DNA of 64,000 bases from Rhizobium grahamii (GTDB taxonomy: Bacteria > Pseudomonadota > Alphaproteobacteria > Rhizobiales > Rhizobiaceae): positions 682,001-746,000 of the forward strand of contig NZ_CP043498.1 in the NCBI RefSeq assembly GCF_009498215.1, written 5' to 3'. The notes beneath the pieces are model-generated. The model made no database searches, had not been told where the DNA came from, and was given only the letters and a program-made list of their open reading frames with translations. Position numbers and translations under genes: made by a program. This document shows, piece by piece, positions 1 to 8,996 of this stretch (its first letter is position 1; each line of letters opens with the position of its first letter).

Positions 1-1
1 T

Positions 2-583
2 TTGATCGGCCGCGACGGCAAGCTCGTCGGCGCCGAACTCTCGGACGGCAGCACGGTCGATATCGACTTCGCAATCGTCGGAATCGGCGTCGTGCCCAAC
101 GATCAACTGGCGAAAGAAGCTGGCCTCGAAGTCGCCAACGGCATCATCGTCGATGAATTCGCGCGTACATCCGATGCTTCGATCTATGCCGCGGGCGATT
201 GCGCGGTGCTGCCGTGGCAGGGCGGCCGGATCCGTCTCGAATCGGTACAGAACGCCGTCGATCAGGCTGAGGCCATCGCTGCCGTCATCGCCGGCGGCGA
301 TGCACCCTACGAGCCAAAGCCCTGGTTCTGGTCGGATCAGTATGACGTGAAGCTCCAGATCGCAGGCTTCAATCTCGGGTATGACGAGACCGTTCTTCGC
401 CCCGGCGCACGCGAGGGCGCGCATTCGATCTGGTATTTCAAGGCAGGCAAGTTCATCGCGGTTGACGCCATCAACGATGCCAAGGCCTATGTGAGCGGCA
501 AGAAGATGCTGGAATCAGGCGTTACGCCCGACAAGGCGATCATTGCCGACGCATCCGCCGATCTGAAGCAATTGCTTGCATAG
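2..583 (+). CDS. FAD/NAD(P)-dependent ferredoxin-type reductase, C-terminal part
   Basis: Only the last 193 residues are in the window; the start lies upstream. The fragment carries the end of a pyridine nucleotide-disulfide oxidoreductase fold: a GIGVVPN segment, then the FAD-binding motif IYAAGDCA near residue 62, then a Reductase_C-type tail with FWSDQYDVKLQIAG. This is typical of reductases that pass electrons from NAD(P)H through FAD to a ferredoxin or rubredoxin partner of oxygenases (rhodocoxin or putidaredoxin reductase family). The partner cannot be told from this end. The gene closes with TAG and is followed by a tRNA gene. Confidence 0.85.
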   Translation: MIGRDGKLVGAELSDGSTVDIDFAIVGIGVVPNDQLAKEAGLEVANGIIVDEFARTSDASIYAAGDCAVLPWQGGRIRLESVQNAVDQAEAIAAVIAGGDAPYEPKPWFWSDQYDVKLQIAGFNLGYDETVLRPGAREGAHSIWYFKAGKFIAVDAINDAKAYVSGKKMLESGVTPDKAIIADASADLKQLLA

Positions 584-624
584 AGCCGGAATGGCTTTTC
601 TTGTCTGATAGAGCCGAAAAAGCG

Positions 625-653
625 CTTGCTTCACCCGGCGAATGACTCTATCA
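625..653 (+). promoter_or_regulatory. Sigma-70 type promoter of tRNA-Ser
   Basis: CTTGCT at 625-630 and CTATCA at 648-653 are separated by exactly 17 bp and match the alphaproteobacterial CTTGAC-N17-CTATAT pattern. The tRNA begins 11 bp after the -10 box, as expected for a stable RNA promoter. Confidence 0.6.
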
Positions 654-663
654 GGCTCCCACC

Positions 664-753
664 GGAGAGGTGGCCGAGTGGTCGAAGGCGCTCCCCTGCT
701 AAGGGAGTATACCCGAGAGGGTATCGTGGGTTCGAATCCCATCTTCTCCGCCA
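664..753 (+). tRNA. tRNA-Ser (anticodon GCT)
   Basis: The sequence folds as a class II tRNA. The acceptor arm GGAGAGG pairs with CTTCTCC, followed by G73 and an encoded CCA (751-753). The anticodon stem CTCCC/GGGAG encloses loop CTGCTAA, giving anticodon GCT at 698-700, which reads AGC/AGU. A long variable arm follows (about 707-724), then a T arm with the TTCGAAT loop. Length is 90 nt including CCA. Confidence 0.97.
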
Positions 754-863
754 TTGCTTCAGATAATTTTCAAAAAATAAATCCAGAACGCGGCATTCGT
801 CGTCGGTTGGCATATCGCTTCGCGTTGCGTCGCAAGCGCTCCCCGGCAACCGGAAGCCCATAT

Positions 864-889
864 GAAAAACCCCGCCGAAGCGGGGCTCA
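864..889 (-). terminator. Rho-independent terminator of the small exported protein gene
   Basis: Read on the minus strand, GCCCCGC, loop TTCG and GCGGGG are followed by TTTTT. The hairpin lies just after the stop codon of the gene at 897-1163. Confidence 0.85.
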
Positions 890-896
890 GTCTATA

Positions 897-1163
897 TCAA
901 TCTGCCCAGCCGTTGTAATAGTAGCGAGGGCGATGCCTAGGTTGGTAGTCCCGGTCGGAGTCGCGATAATATCGGCTCCGGTAGTACCGATCCTTCTCGG
1001 GGCTATGGAACTTCTTCCCACACCGCCACGGCTCATTGAAGCAGATCGATTTGTCTGCCGGTCCGAAGATGCTGTCATTGTTCTTGTTGTGTCCGCCAGC
1101 GAAGCTTGTCGTCGCCGTGAGCAGAGGGATGGCCATCACTGCGGCCAAAAGAGTGAGCTTCAT
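897..1163 (-). CDS. Small exported Tyr/Arg-rich protein, unknown function
   Basis: An 88-residue protein. The chosen ATG follows GAAAG at good spacing and starts a classic signal peptide (MKLTLLAAVMAIPLLTATTSFA, cleavage near residue 22). A longer reading frame upstream has no signal peptide and is not supported. The mature part has two cysteines (in KSICFNE and WRCGKK) that could form a disulfide, and a C-terminal half rich in Tyr, Arg and Asp in alternating YYRxRYYR-like blocks. I recognise no domain. It is probably periplasmic or surface-exposed and is transcribed alone, with its own terminator. Confidence 0.75.
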   Translation of the reverse strand: MKLTLLAAVMAIPLLTATTSFAGGHNKNNDSIFGPADKSICFNEPWRCGKKFHSPEKDRYYRSRYYRDSDRDYQPRHRPRYYYNGWAD

Positions 1164-1733
1164 GTCTTTCTCCAATCTGCGGGAAACGATGAAGTTCCCA
1201 CATTGAATGTAAGCTGAATGCCCTGAGACGGTTTTTGGTTCCCGGCTGGGGACGGGGATGGTGGTGAGCATCGAATCGAATCGAAGTGAGGAATCGCCTT
1301 CGCTCGGCTGTGGAATCGCTGCGGGTAGCATCCGTCCTCGTTCAAAGCCGCGGGTTCGTGATCGAATGAAAGGTGCGCTCCGCGGCCGAATCTGGCGCGA
1401 AATGGGCCTCGATACGGCACATTGGCCGGATGCAGGCCCTCCCAAGGCTGCTATAACCCCCCGGAAAACCAGCGCTTTCTTAATGAAGTATAAAGAAACG
1501 CGCCGGGCGGATGCCGCATTTGTGACCTTTCAGCAACAGCGCATACGGAAGGCTGTCGCAAATGCCCCAACGGGCAAGTTGGTGATTGCGTGACAGTCCC
1601 GGTCTTGTATTTTCAACCTCGGAAGCGAGGGCGGTTGATCGTCCGACTTCTTGAAACATGGGGATGGGGCAGGGAACGCTGCTCTAACGGCGAAAAACCC
1701 AGACCCGATCGAAACTTTGAATTGGAGGTCAAT
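1164..1733. other. 570-bp intergenic region between the exported protein gene and the porin gene
   Basis: The region holds the divergent control sequences of both flanking genes. A short hairpin CCTCG-GAAG-CGAGG lies at 1617-1630 and a clear GGAGG stands at 1724-1728. A plus-strand frame of 111 codons (1258-1593) has no ribosome binding site or recognisable protein and was not called. I could not identify a convincing -35/-10 pair for the porin. Confidence 0.6.
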
Positions 1734-2783
1734 ATGAACATCAAGAGCCTTCTTCTCGGCTCCGCTGCTGCTCTCGCAGTAGTTTCCGGTGCTCAGGCTG
1801 CCGACGCTGTCGTTGCTGCTGAGCCGGAACCGGTTGAATACGTCCGCGTCTGCGACGCTTACGGCACCGGCTACTTCTACATCCCGGGCACCGAAACCTG
1901 CCTCAAGATCGAAGGCTACATCCGTACGGAAGTTCGCTTCGGTCGTGATCAGTCGGCAAACGGCGTTTCTGACTGGTCGTTCTGGACCCGTGGTAACGTT
2001 CAGTTCACGGCAAAGAGCGACACCGAGTACGGCCCGCTCACCGGCGTTATCGTTCTTCAGACGGACGCTGACAATGCTACGGATAACGGTGGCACGTACC
2101 TCGACTCCGCTTACATCGACATCGCTGGCTTCCGCGCTGGTCTGTTCTACAGCTGGTGGGACGACGGCCTGAGCGGCGAAACGGACAACCTTGCTTCGTA
2201 CTCCACGCTGCATAACTCCTTCCGTTATCAGTACGAGTCTGGCGACTTCTACGCTGGTCTGTCGGTTGACGAACTCGAAGACGCGATCCACACCGGTCTC
2301 GGCGAAGACGGCAACGATCTCGGTATCGCTGCTGGCCTCGGCGGCAAGGCTGGCGCCTTCTCCTACCAGTTGATCGGCGGCTACGACACCGACACTGAAG
2401 AAGGCGCAATCCGCGGTATGGCAACTGTTGCCATCGGCCCCGGCACGCTCGGCCTCGCAGCAGCTTGGGCTTCTGGCCCGAACGCTTACTTCGAAGAGTC
2501 TGAGTGGACGATTGCTGCTGAATACGCAATCCAGGCAACTGACAAGCTGAAGATCACTCCTGGCGTTCAGTACTTCGACAACGTCAAGAACGGCACCCGT
2601 GACGGCAACTTCGTCTCCACGACCGACTTCTCGGATGTCGACGTCTGGAAGGCTGGCGTAACGGTTGACTACCAGATCGTAGAAAACTTCTACGCTAAGG
2701 CTTCGGTACAGTGGCAGGATCGCACCTTCACGGAAGACTCCGACACGGTATCCGGTTACTTCCGCCTGCAGCGTGCATTCTAA
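1734..2783 (+). CDS. ropA: RopA-type outer membrane porin
   Basis: A 349-residue porin. It starts at an ATG 5 bp after GGAGG, followed by a signal peptide ending at AQA (about residue 22). The mature start resembles alphaproteobacterial porin_2 proteins: VRVCDAYGTGYFYIPGTETCLKIEGYIR, with two conserved cysteines. The rest is Gly/Asp/aromatic beta-strand sequence ending in FRLQRAF with a C-terminal Phe, the usual outer-membrane assembly signal. It should form a trimeric general diffusion channel. Codon use is strongly biased towards a few codons, fitting high expression, and a strong terminator follows. Rhizobia usually carry several paralogues, so the exact gene name is uncertain. Confidence 0.93.
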   Translation: MNIKSLLLGSAAALAVVSGAQAADAVVAAEPEPVEYVRVCDAYGTGYFYIPGTETCLKIEGYIRTEVRFGRDQSANGVSDWSFWTRGNVQFTAKSDTEYGPLTGVIVLQTDADNATDNGGTYLDSAYIDIAGFRAGLFYSWWDDGLSGETDNLASYSTLHNSFRYQYESGDFYAGLSVDELEDAIHTGLGEDGNDLGIAAGLGGKAGAFSYQLIGGYDTDTEEGAIRGMATVAIGPGTLGLAAAWASGPNAYFEESEWTIAAEYAIQATDKLKITPGVQYFDNVKNGTRDGNFVSTTDFSDVDVWKAGVTVDYQIVENFYAKASVQWQDRTFTEDSDTVSGYFRLQRAF

Positions 2784-2810
2784 TCTGATCTGACTTCGGT
2801 CAATCAGGAG

Positions 2811-2837
2811 AGCCCGGCTTTCGAGCCGGGCTTTTTT
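2811..2837 (+). terminator. Rho-independent terminator of the porin gene
   Basis: Stem AGCCCGGC / GCCGGGCT (2811-2818 / 2825-2832) with a six-base loop, followed by a T run, 28 bp after the porin stop. Confidence 0.92.
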
Positions 2838-2878
2838 CGTTTGTCATGTTTGGTGGAATTAAGACGATCGCCAAGGGG

Positions 2879-3772
2879 CTAGCGACTGGCGAGGAAGCGG
2901 CTAAGTTCGCTGTAAGCAGGCGCCAGATGCAGCAGCGGCGCATGGCCCTGACCTTCGGCGACGCGTGTGGTTATCCCCGGATTCCGCGCACGCATCTCTT
3001 CGACCGTCTTCTCCGACAGAAGATCGGAATGCTCTCCTCGAATCACCAGCAGGGGAATCTGCTGGAACGCATCGAACTGTTGCCAGAGATCGGGCAGGGG
3101 CTTGTTGAAATCGATGGTAAGCAAGGCCTCCGCAATGGCCGGATCGACGTCAGGGACGATGCGATCGTCGATCACGCGGTAGATGGCATCGGCCATCTCG
3201 CGCCAGTCTTCCGGGTTAAGAGCGGGAAAGTATCGGCCGTGGTTGGCCTGCAGTGCCGCGACAGCCTCGTTCCAATCTGCAGGAGAGCCGCCACGGTTCA
3301 AGTAATCGCGAATCCGCATGAGCCCTGTGGCTTCAATGACCGGTCCGATGTCGTTGAGGACTACGCCAGCCAGCAATGCCGGTCTCATGGCGGCAAAAAT
3401 GTGAAGAATCAGCCCGCCGCGCGACGTACCGATGAATATCGCGCGCTCAATGCCAAGATGATCGCAAACGGTAAGGACATCGCGAGCCTCAACGGCGATC
3501 GAATAGTTTGCCTTGTTGGCATCCCAGGCGGAGAGCCCGCGCCCACGATAATCGACGGCGATGACGCGATGCGCCGCTAACCGGTCCTGCGACAACGCAA
3601 GAGCAAGCTGATGAAAGTCGCGCGCATTGCGCGTCAGGCCGGGGAGGCAGACGATCGGCACTGATTGCGGATTGCCATCCGGTCGCGCGGGATAGTCACG
3701 CAGCGATAGTGCGAGCCCATCCTCTGCGCTCACCTGCAGTTGCACGAAACCGGCATTCGCAACATCTTCCAT
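2879..3772 (-). CDS. Alpha/beta-fold hydrolase
   Basis: A 297-residue alpha/beta hydrolase. The oxyanion region is CLPGLTRNARDF (about 42-53), the nucleophile Ser117 lies in the elbow GTSRGG, and the likely catalytic His277 is in GQGHAPLL near the C-terminus. GGGAGA stands 7 nt before the ATG. There is no signal peptide, so it is cytoplasmic. The family covers esterases, lactonases and similar enzymes, and the substrate cannot be inferred. It lies downstream of the lytic transglycosylase on the same strand, 66 bp away. Confidence 0.85.
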   Translation of the reverse strand: MEDVANAGFVQLQVSAEDGLALSLRDYPARPDGNPQSVPIVCLPGLTRNARDFHQLALALSQDRLAAHRVIAVDYRGRGLSAWDANKANYSIAVEARDVLTVCDHLGIERAIFIGTSRGGLILHIFAAMRPALLAGVVLNDIGPVIEATGLMRIRDYLNRGGSPADWNEAVAALQANHGRYFPALNPEDWREMADAIYRVIDDRIVPDVDPAIAEALLTIDFNKPLPDLWQQFDAFQQIPLLVIRGEHSDLLSEKTVEEMRARNPGITTRVAEGQGHAPLLHLAPAYSELSRFLASR

Positions 3773-3837
3773 CGCGTCGTCTCCCTGTTTCAGTGGAGAC
3801 TAACGGCGGCCGGACAGCGCTGGCAATTGAAATTGGC

Positions 3838-5907
3838 TCAGGAGCGGCCGTTGATCAGGTCGCCCTGCAGGTCGGCGGGCTGACCGAGGCGGGCTTTGTA
3901 AACCTCATAGTTCTCCATCACCCGCTGAACGTAGTTGCGCGTTTCAGGGAAAGGGATGCGCTCGATCCAATCGACGACCGCATCGATCGACTTGCCGCGT
4001 GGATCTCCGTAACGGCCGATCCATTCCGGCACGCGCTTAGGCCCGGCATTATAGGCGATGAAGGTCATGATGTACGAACCGCCGAACGTATCGATCTGCT
4101 CACCCAGATAGTGCGCGCCGAGCGTGGCGTTGTAGCCTGCATCCGTCGTCAGCTTGTCTTTCGAATAGGTGATGTTGTGTCGCTTGGCGACGGCCTTCGC
4201 CGTTCCGGGCAAAATCTGCAGCAGGCCGCGGGCATCGGCAACCGAAACCGCCGCCGGGTTGAAGGCGCTCTCCTGCCGGGCGATAGCATAAGCCAGCGCC
4301 TTACCGGACCCGGAGATATTGGCCCCGGCCGGAATGACGCCGAGGGGAAACGCCAGAGCGGCAACGTCGATACCACGGGAATACGCGGTTTTGCCGATTT
4401 GTAGCGACAGATGGTGATCGCCGGAGCGTTCGGCCTGTGCGCTGAGAATCGCAAGTTCGCCTGGGCTCTGCAACTGATCGGCCAGTGCCAGATAGAGATC
4501 CTTCGCGCGCCAGCCATGGCCGGCGGCGTCGAGCCTGGCAATAGCCTGCACTGCTTCGCGACCCTGATAGCGCTCTCGATCTGCGGACGAGGGGGAGGGA
4601 TAGCTGACGTTCAGCGTCTTGCGGCCGAGTTTTTCGCCGGCGAGCTGGCCGTAGAAAGTCGTCGGGTAGCTGGCGGCCTTCGCGTAGAAATCGCTGGCCT
4701 TCCCAGGTCCGCCAGCCTCCGCTGAGCGGCCCATCCAGTACCACGCACGCGAGACGGAAAGCGGACCGTTCGAGAAATTCAGGATCTTTCTGAAATGACC
4801 CTGTGCGGTGTCTGCATCCTGCATTCCGCGAAGCGCATACCAGCCGGCATGGAACTCAGCTTCGACAATATCGGTCGGAGCCGTGGCGGCGTAGCTGGAA
4901 ACAATACCGTAGGCGGCCTTGAAATCCCCCTGATCCACCAGCCCCCGGCTAATGATGCGCTGCTCGTTCCACCATTCACCGGCGTTCACCAACTCGTCGC
5001 GGTCGCGCGGCATTTGCCTCAGCAGCTTTGCAGCGTCGCCATAACGCTCCTGCTTCCGCAGATATTCGATACGGGCGAAAAGGTAGCCGGGGTCATTGCG
5101 CCACTTGCCGTCGACCGAGGCGAGAAGCGCCTCGGCGTTTGCCGCCTTACCGATGACGGCATTCCAGGCATTGTACAGCGACTGTGCCTGGCCGAGATCG
5201 CCGAACCGCTTCGCCTGCGCGGCGCGGTTTCGATACATCAGATATTCCATCCGCGCCTTGTGATCGGCAGCCGTCAGAAGCCCTGAAAATTCGTTGAGAA
5301 TCTTGTCTTCCGTCGCGGTGTCCAGTGTCTGGCCGCGCCAGAGTTTGCGGATATGCTTTGCCGCCTGGGCCTGTTTGCCCGTTGCGACGAGCGCACGCGC
5401 GAGGATCATCGCGCCCGAATTCGTCTCAGGCGCGGTTTCTCCGAATGCTGCCAACACCGCGCTCGGCGCCGGGTTTTCATCGTAAAGAGCGCGCTCCGAA
5501 TAGGCGCGCAGTTTGGCGAGGCCCGGCCAACCTTGCAGTTCCTGCGCCGCAGTCGCGATCTCGACTGAAGGAACGCCTTTTTGTGCCGACACGGCGATCG
5601 CCCATGTCAGGATATGCCGGTCGAGCGTCCCGCTTTTCATGCTGTTGCGTACCGCGATCGCCTGCAGCGGATTGCGGGCGCTGAGCGCATCCAGTCCGGT
5701 TTTCAGGTCGCTTGCCACCGGCGCGACGGTCGGGCCCCTTGGGATCGCGCCTGTTATGAGGGACTCGGGTACGCTCGTCTGCGGCACGAATCCGATCGGC
5801 TTTACATCGGGAACGGGAATGTCCTCACCCGGCAGCGGCGACGCAACGCTGCTCCACGCAGCGGCTGTAAGGCCGAGGGCGGAGAGGATCAGGACGGCTC
5901 GCTTCAT
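3838..5907 (-). CDS. slt: Soluble lytic murein transglycosylase
   Basis: 689 residues from the ATG that begins a signal peptide ([18 protein letters not shown]); a GTG three codons upstream is an alternative. The long middle part is helical and TPR-like (superhelical U/L domain, for example FHAGWYALR and [13 protein letters not shown]). The C-terminal SLT domain contains the catalytic Glu in [11 protein letters not shown] (about residue 546), [14 protein letters not shown] and [11 protein letters not shown]. It should cleave peptidoglycan between MurNAc and GlcNAc with formation of 1,6-anhydro-MurNAc in the periplasm. It is divergent from dapA, an order common in rhizobia. Confidence 0.95.
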   Translation of the reverse strand: MKRAVLILSALGLTAAAWSSVASPLPGEDIPVPDVKPIGFVPQTSVPESLITGAIPRGPTVAPVASDLKTGLDALSARNPLQAIAVRNSMKSGTLDRHILTWAIAVSAQKGVPSVEIATAAQELQGWPGLAKLRAYSERALYDENPAPSAVLAAFGETAPETNSGAMILARALVATGKQAQAAKHIRKLWRGQTLDTATEDKILNEFSGLLTAADHKARMEYLMYRNRAAQAKRFGDLGQAQSLYNAWNAVIGKAANAEALLASVDGKWRNDPGYLFARIEYLRKQERYGDAAKLLRQMPRDRDELVNAGEWWNEQRIISRGLVDQGDFKAAYGIVSSYAATAPTDIVEAEFHAGWYALRGMQDADTAQGHFRKILNFSNGPLSVSRAWYWMGRSAEAGGPGKASDFYAKAASYPTTFYGQLAGEKLGRKTLNVSYPSPSSADRERYQGREAVQAIARLDAAGHGWRAKDLYLALADQLQSPGELAILSAQAERSGDHHLSLQIGKTAYSRGIDVAALAFPLGVIPAGANISGSGKALAYAIARQESAFNPAAVSVADARGLLQILPGTAKAVAKRHNITYSKDKLTTDAGYNATLGAHYLGEQIDTFGGSYIMTFIAYNAGPKRVPEWIGRYGDPRGKSIDAVVDWIERIPFPETRNYVQRVMENYEVYKARLGQPADLQGDLINGRS

Positions 5908-5929
5908 GCTGGACACTCACAATGGAAAC

Positions 5930-5944
5930 ACGTCCTACATTTGC
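5930..5944 (-). promoter_or_regulatory. 15-bp motif upstream of slt, shared with the LysM/LOG intergenic region
   Basis: The plus strand reads ACGTCCTACATTTGC. The same 15 bases occur in inverse orientation at 37164-37178, between the LysM gene and the LOG gene. Both copies are flanked by GGAAA a few bases away. It may be a shared operator or promoter element of envelope-related genes; function is inferred only from the repetition. Confidence 0.3.
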
Positions 5945-6122
5945 TCGGACGCATATTAATGAAAGCTTACCGAAGCGGTTAAATTTCATTCACATTTGCT
6001 ATCGGAATTTCCGCCAATCCGACCTCTGCGCGCTTGTCGCGGCGTTTTCACCGCACTATGGTGCGCTCCTCATATTCAAGGAATGCGGCCGAACCATGGA
6101 TTGTGGCCGTAAGGAGTTCTGC

Positions 6123-7007
6123 ATGTTCCAGGGATCCATTCCCGCACTCGTCACACCCTTCACTGATGCCGGTCAGGTCGATGAGGCCTCCTTTGTCGCT
6201 CATGTCGACTGGCAAATCAAGGAAGGCAGCAACGGTCTCGTTCCGGTCGGCACGACCGGCGAGTCGCCTACGCTGTCGCATGCCGAGCACAAACGGGTCG
6301 TGGAACTCTGCATCGAGGCTGCAGCTAAGCGCGTTCCTGTCATGGCGGGTGCAGGCTCCAACAACACGCGCGAAGCGATCGAGCTTGCACAGCATGCCGA
6401 AAAGGCTGGCGCCGATGGTATCCTGGTCGTGACGCCCTACTACAACAAGCCCACGCAGAAGGGCTTGTTCGCGCATTTCTCGGCGATCGCCGAGGCTGTG
6501 AAGCTGCCGATCTATATCTACAACATTCCTGGCCGTTCGGTGGTCGACATGACCCCCGAGACGATGGGCGCGCTTGCCAAGGCGCATGCAAACATCGTCG
6601 GCGTCAAGGACGCTACGGGCAAGATCGAGCGCGTTTCCGAACAGCGCCTGACATGCGGCAAGGATTTCCGGCAGCTCTCCGGTGAGGACGCGACCGCGCT
6701 CGGCTTCAACGCTCATGGCGGCGTCGGCTGTATTTCGGTGACCGCCAACGTGGCGCCGCGGCTCTGTGCCGAGTTCCAGGCTGCGACGCTCGCCGGCGAC
6801 TACGCAAAGGCGCTTGAGTATCAGGACCGCCTGATGCCGCTCCACAAGGCGATTTTCCTGGAGCCGGGTCTCTGTGGATCGAAGTACGGCCTTTCCAAGC
6901 TCGGCCGGATGAGCCGCAACGTTCGCTCGCCGCTGATTTCCACGCTGGAGCCTGGCACCGAAGCGGCAATCGATGCAGCCATGCGCCACGCCGGCCTGCT
7001 GAACTGA
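6123..7007 (+). CDS. dapA: 4-hydroxy-tetrahydrodipicolinate synthase
   Basis: 294 residues, beginning [13 protein letters not shown] after AAGGAG with 6-nt spacing; the open frame extends upstream but lacks family similarity there. The GTTGESPTL pyruvate-binding motif is at residues 43-51, Tyr133 lies in YNIPGR, and the Schiff-base Lys162 is in GVKDATG. The enzyme condenses pyruvate with aspartate semialdehyde, the first committed step of diaminopimelate and lysine synthesis in the cytoplasm. Diaminopimelate is also needed for the peptidoglycan that the divergent slt product cleaves. smpB follows on the same strand. Confidence 0.97.
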   Translation: MFQGSIPALVTPFTDAGQVDEASFVAHVDWQIKEGSNGLVPVGTTGESPTLSHAEHKRVVELCIEAAAKRVPVMAGAGSNNTREAIELAQHAEKAGADGILVVTPYYNKPTQKGLFAHFSAIAEAVKLPIYIYNIPGRSVVDMTPETMGALAKAHANIVGVKDATGKIERVSEQRLTCGKDFRQLSGEDATALGFNAHGGVGCISVTANVAPRLCAEFQAATLAGDYAKALEYQDRLMPLHKAIFLEPGLCGSKYGLSKLGRMSRNVRSPLISTLEPGTEAAIDAAMRHAGLLN

Positions 7008-7063
7008 GCGAGCCGCCGCCCTTCACAACGGCTTTGCGGATCTCTAGATAAACCATCAGAATA

Positions 7064-7086
7064 AACGGCGCGATCGTCGCGCCGTT
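7064..7086 (+). terminator. GC-rich hairpin between dapA and smpB
   Basis: A perfect 9-bp stem AACGGCGCG / CGCGCCGTT with loop ATCGT, without a clear T run. It may be a weak dapA terminator or processing site 20 bp before smpB. Confidence 0.4.
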
Positions 7087-7106
7087 CAAGGACTGGAATT
7101 CCTTTC

Positions 7107-7586
7107 ATGGCCCCCAAAGGCAGTCAGCGTGTAGTGAAGAAAGTCGTCGCCGAGAACCGCAAGGCGCGCTTCAACTACGAGATTATCGACACCTACGAAG
7201 CCGGGCTCGTGTTGATGGGCACCGAGGTGAAGTCGCTGCGCGAGGGCAAGGCCAATATCGCCGAGTCCTATGCCTCCGACGAGGATGGCGAGATCTGGCT
7301 GATCAATTCCTACCTGCCGGAATATCTCCAGGCCAACCGCTTCAACCACGAGCCGCGCCGCCGTCGCAAATTGCTGCTCTCGGGCAGGGAGATCCATCGG
7401 CTTCGGGTGGGCATCAACCGCGAGGGGATGACCCTCATTCCATTGAAGATCTACTTCAACGACCGTGGCCGCGCCAAGATGGAACTGGCGCTGGCCAAGG
7501 GCAAGAAGCTGCACGACAAGCGCGAGACCGAGAAGGAACGCGACTGGAATCGTCAGAAGGGCCGGTTGCTGCGAGAAAACAGCTGA
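7107..7586 (+). CDS. smpB: SsrA-binding protein
   Basis: 159 residues, the usual family length. Characteristic segments are [13 protein letters not shown] (about 12-24), [19 protein letters not shown], the [10 protein letters not shown] region and the basic C-terminal tail [21 protein letters not shown], which folds in the ribosomal decoding region. SmpB binds tmRNA and delivers it to stalled ribosomes for trans-translation. The tmRNA gene itself is not in this window. Confidence 0.97.
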   Translation: MAPKGSQRVVKKVVAENRKARFNYEIIDTYEAGLVLMGTEVKSLREGKANIAESYASDEDGEIWLINSYLPEYLQANRFNHEPRRRRKLLLSGREIHRLRVGINREGMTLIPLKIYFNDRGRAKMELALAKGKKLHDKRETEKERDWNRQKGRLLRENS

Positions 7587-7627
7587 GCTTTGAGCGGCGT
7601 TGGACGAACCATCGCCGCTCAAACGCG

Positions 7628-8206
7628 TCAGGTTTCGGCGTCACTGGAAGCCGGCTCCGCCGGACGCGGGGGACGCTCCGAGGCATCGCGACCGATCTCG
7701 CTCTTCAAGGACAGCAAATCGATGAAGTGGTCGGCCTGCCGGCGCAGATCGTCGGCGATCATCGGCGGTTGAGTTGCCATCGTCGAGATAACCGAGACCT
7801 TGCGGCCGCGTCTCTGCAGAGCCTCCACAAGCGTCGTGAAATCGCCGTCGCCGGAGAAGATGACGAGATGGTCGACCGTCTCGGACTGTTCCATGGCATC
7901 GATCGCAAGCTCGATGTCCATGTTGCCCTTGATCTTCCGGCGTCCCATGGAATCGGTGAATTCTTTGGCTGGCTTGGTCACGACCTTGTAGCCGTTGTAG
8001 TCAAGCCAATCGATCAGCGGTCGGATGGAGGAGTACTCCTGATCCTCGATCAGTGCGGTGTAGTAATAGGCGCGCAGGAGATAACCGCGTTTCTGAAAGG
8101 CCTTTAGAAGCTTTCTGTAGTCGATATCGAAGCCCAAACTCTTGGATGCGGCGTAGAGATTGGCGCCATCAATGAAAAGAGCAATTTTTTCGCGCGGGTC
8201 AAACAT
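7628..8206 (-). CDS. NYN-domain (LabA/DUF88-like) protein
   Basis: 192 residues from the ATG that begins MFDPREKIALFIDGAN; an ATG 18 codons upstream (8260) is possible but lacks similarity to a domain. The NYN fold is marked by FIDGANLYA near the N-terminus, the internal NMDIELAIDAME and GDGDFTTLVE, which together give a cluster of Asp residues for metal-dependent nuclease chemistry of the PIN-like type. It is likely a cytoplasmic RNA-processing or RNA-decay enzyme; substrate unknown. It converges on smpB. Confidence 0.82.
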   Translation of the reverse strand: MFDPREKIALFIDGANLYAASKSLGFDIDYRKLLKAFQKRGYLLRAYYYTALIEDQEYSSIRPLIDWLDYNGYKVVTKPAKEFTDSMGRRKIKGNMDIELAIDAMEQSETVDHLVIFSGDGDFTTLVEALQRRGRKVSVISTMATQPPMIADDLRRQADHFIDLLSLKSEIGRDASERPPRPAEPASSDAET

Positions 8207-8429
8207 CGCGTACCAATCCACTTTGAGCAATCGAAAAGTCTCTGTTAAAAAACCCATCACATCAACGAGTTAAACCAAAGACCAGAACAATTCTTACTTT
8301 ATGAACTATTCATATAAGAATGATTTAGGGCACGATTCGGGATATTCCAAGCAACTTTCGGTGGAATTCCCGCATTCTCCTCTGAATTGGATCATAGCTG
8401 GCGGTGGCAAATCAGCTTTCACGAAAAAC

Positions 8430-8458
8430 TTGAATTTGTCCGCTTTTAATTGTATCGC
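8430..8458 (+). promoter_or_regulatory. Probable promoter of rpoZ-rsh
   Basis: TTGAAT at 8430-8435 and TATCGC at 8453-8458, 17 bp apart, 39 bp before the rpoZ start. The -35 box is reasonable and the -10 box weak. Confidence 0.4.
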
Positions 8459-8497
8459 CGTGCTAATCCCGAGATCACGACCCGTAAAGGACAGGCA

Positions 8498-8896
8498 ATG
8501 GCCCGTGTCACAGTTGAAGATTGCATTGACAAAGTTGAGAACCGCTTTGAGCTGGTTCTGCTTGCCAGCCACCGCGCGCGGCTGATTTCCCAGGGTGCGT
8601 CGATCACCATCGACCGCGACAACGACAAGAACCCTGTCGTCGCCCTGCGCGAGATCGCTGATGAGACACTGTCTCCCGACGATCTGAAGGAAGACCTGAT
8701 CCACTCGCTGCAGAAGCATGTCGAAGTCGACGAGCCCGAGCCCGATCCGGCAAGCCTCATCGCCGCCGCTGCTGTCAGCGAAGGCGAAGAGCAGGAAGAC
8801 CTGCCGGAGACCGTCACGTTCGACCAGATGTCGGAAGAAGAGCTTCTGGCCGGTATCGAAGGTCTGGTTCCGCCAGAAAAGAGCGACGATTACTAA
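8498..8896 (+). CDS. rpoZ: DNA-directed RNA polymerase omega subunit
   Basis: 132 residues starting [30 protein letters not shown] after AAAGGA. The first 70 residues are the conserved omega fold that clamps the beta-prime subunit; the longer acidic tail is usual in rhizobia. rsh begins 100 bp downstream after a terminator-like hairpin. The pairing is functionally fitting, because omega is part of the ppGpp binding site on RNA polymerase and Rsh makes ppGpp. Confidence 0.95.
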   Translation: MARVTVEDCIDKVENRFELVLLASHRARLISQGASITIDRDNDKNPVVALREIADETLSPDDLKEDLIHSLQKHVEVDEPEPDPASLIAAAAVSEGEEQEDLPETVTFDQMSEEELLAGIEGLVPPEKSDDY

Positions 8897-8945
8897 TCGT
8901 CAACCTTGCGCCATTATTGCTTCGGCATATGATTGAGTATCACGT

Positions 8946-8976
8946 GCGCCAATCTGTGATTGGCGCGCTTTTCTTT
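8946..8976 (+). terminator. Terminator or attenuator between rpoZ and rsh
   Basis: Stem GCGCCAATC / GATTGGCGC (8946-8954 / 8958-8966) with a 3-nt loop, followed by GCTTTTCTTTT. It ends about 20 bp before rsh, so it may set how much rpoZ transcription reads into rsh. Confidence 0.75.
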
Positions 8977-8996
8977 TGTAATGGAGTGGCTTCGGG

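Noticed and set aside
605..654. Inverted repeat CTGATAGAG / CTCTATCAG before tRNA-Ser
   Set aside because: The right arm is better explained as the -10 region of the tRNA promoter; the 32-nt loop makes a functional hairpin unlikely.
1258..1593. Plus-strand 111-codon frame before the porin gene
   Set aside because: No ribosome binding site, low-complexity basic composition and no recognisable domain; it overlaps the control region of two real genes.
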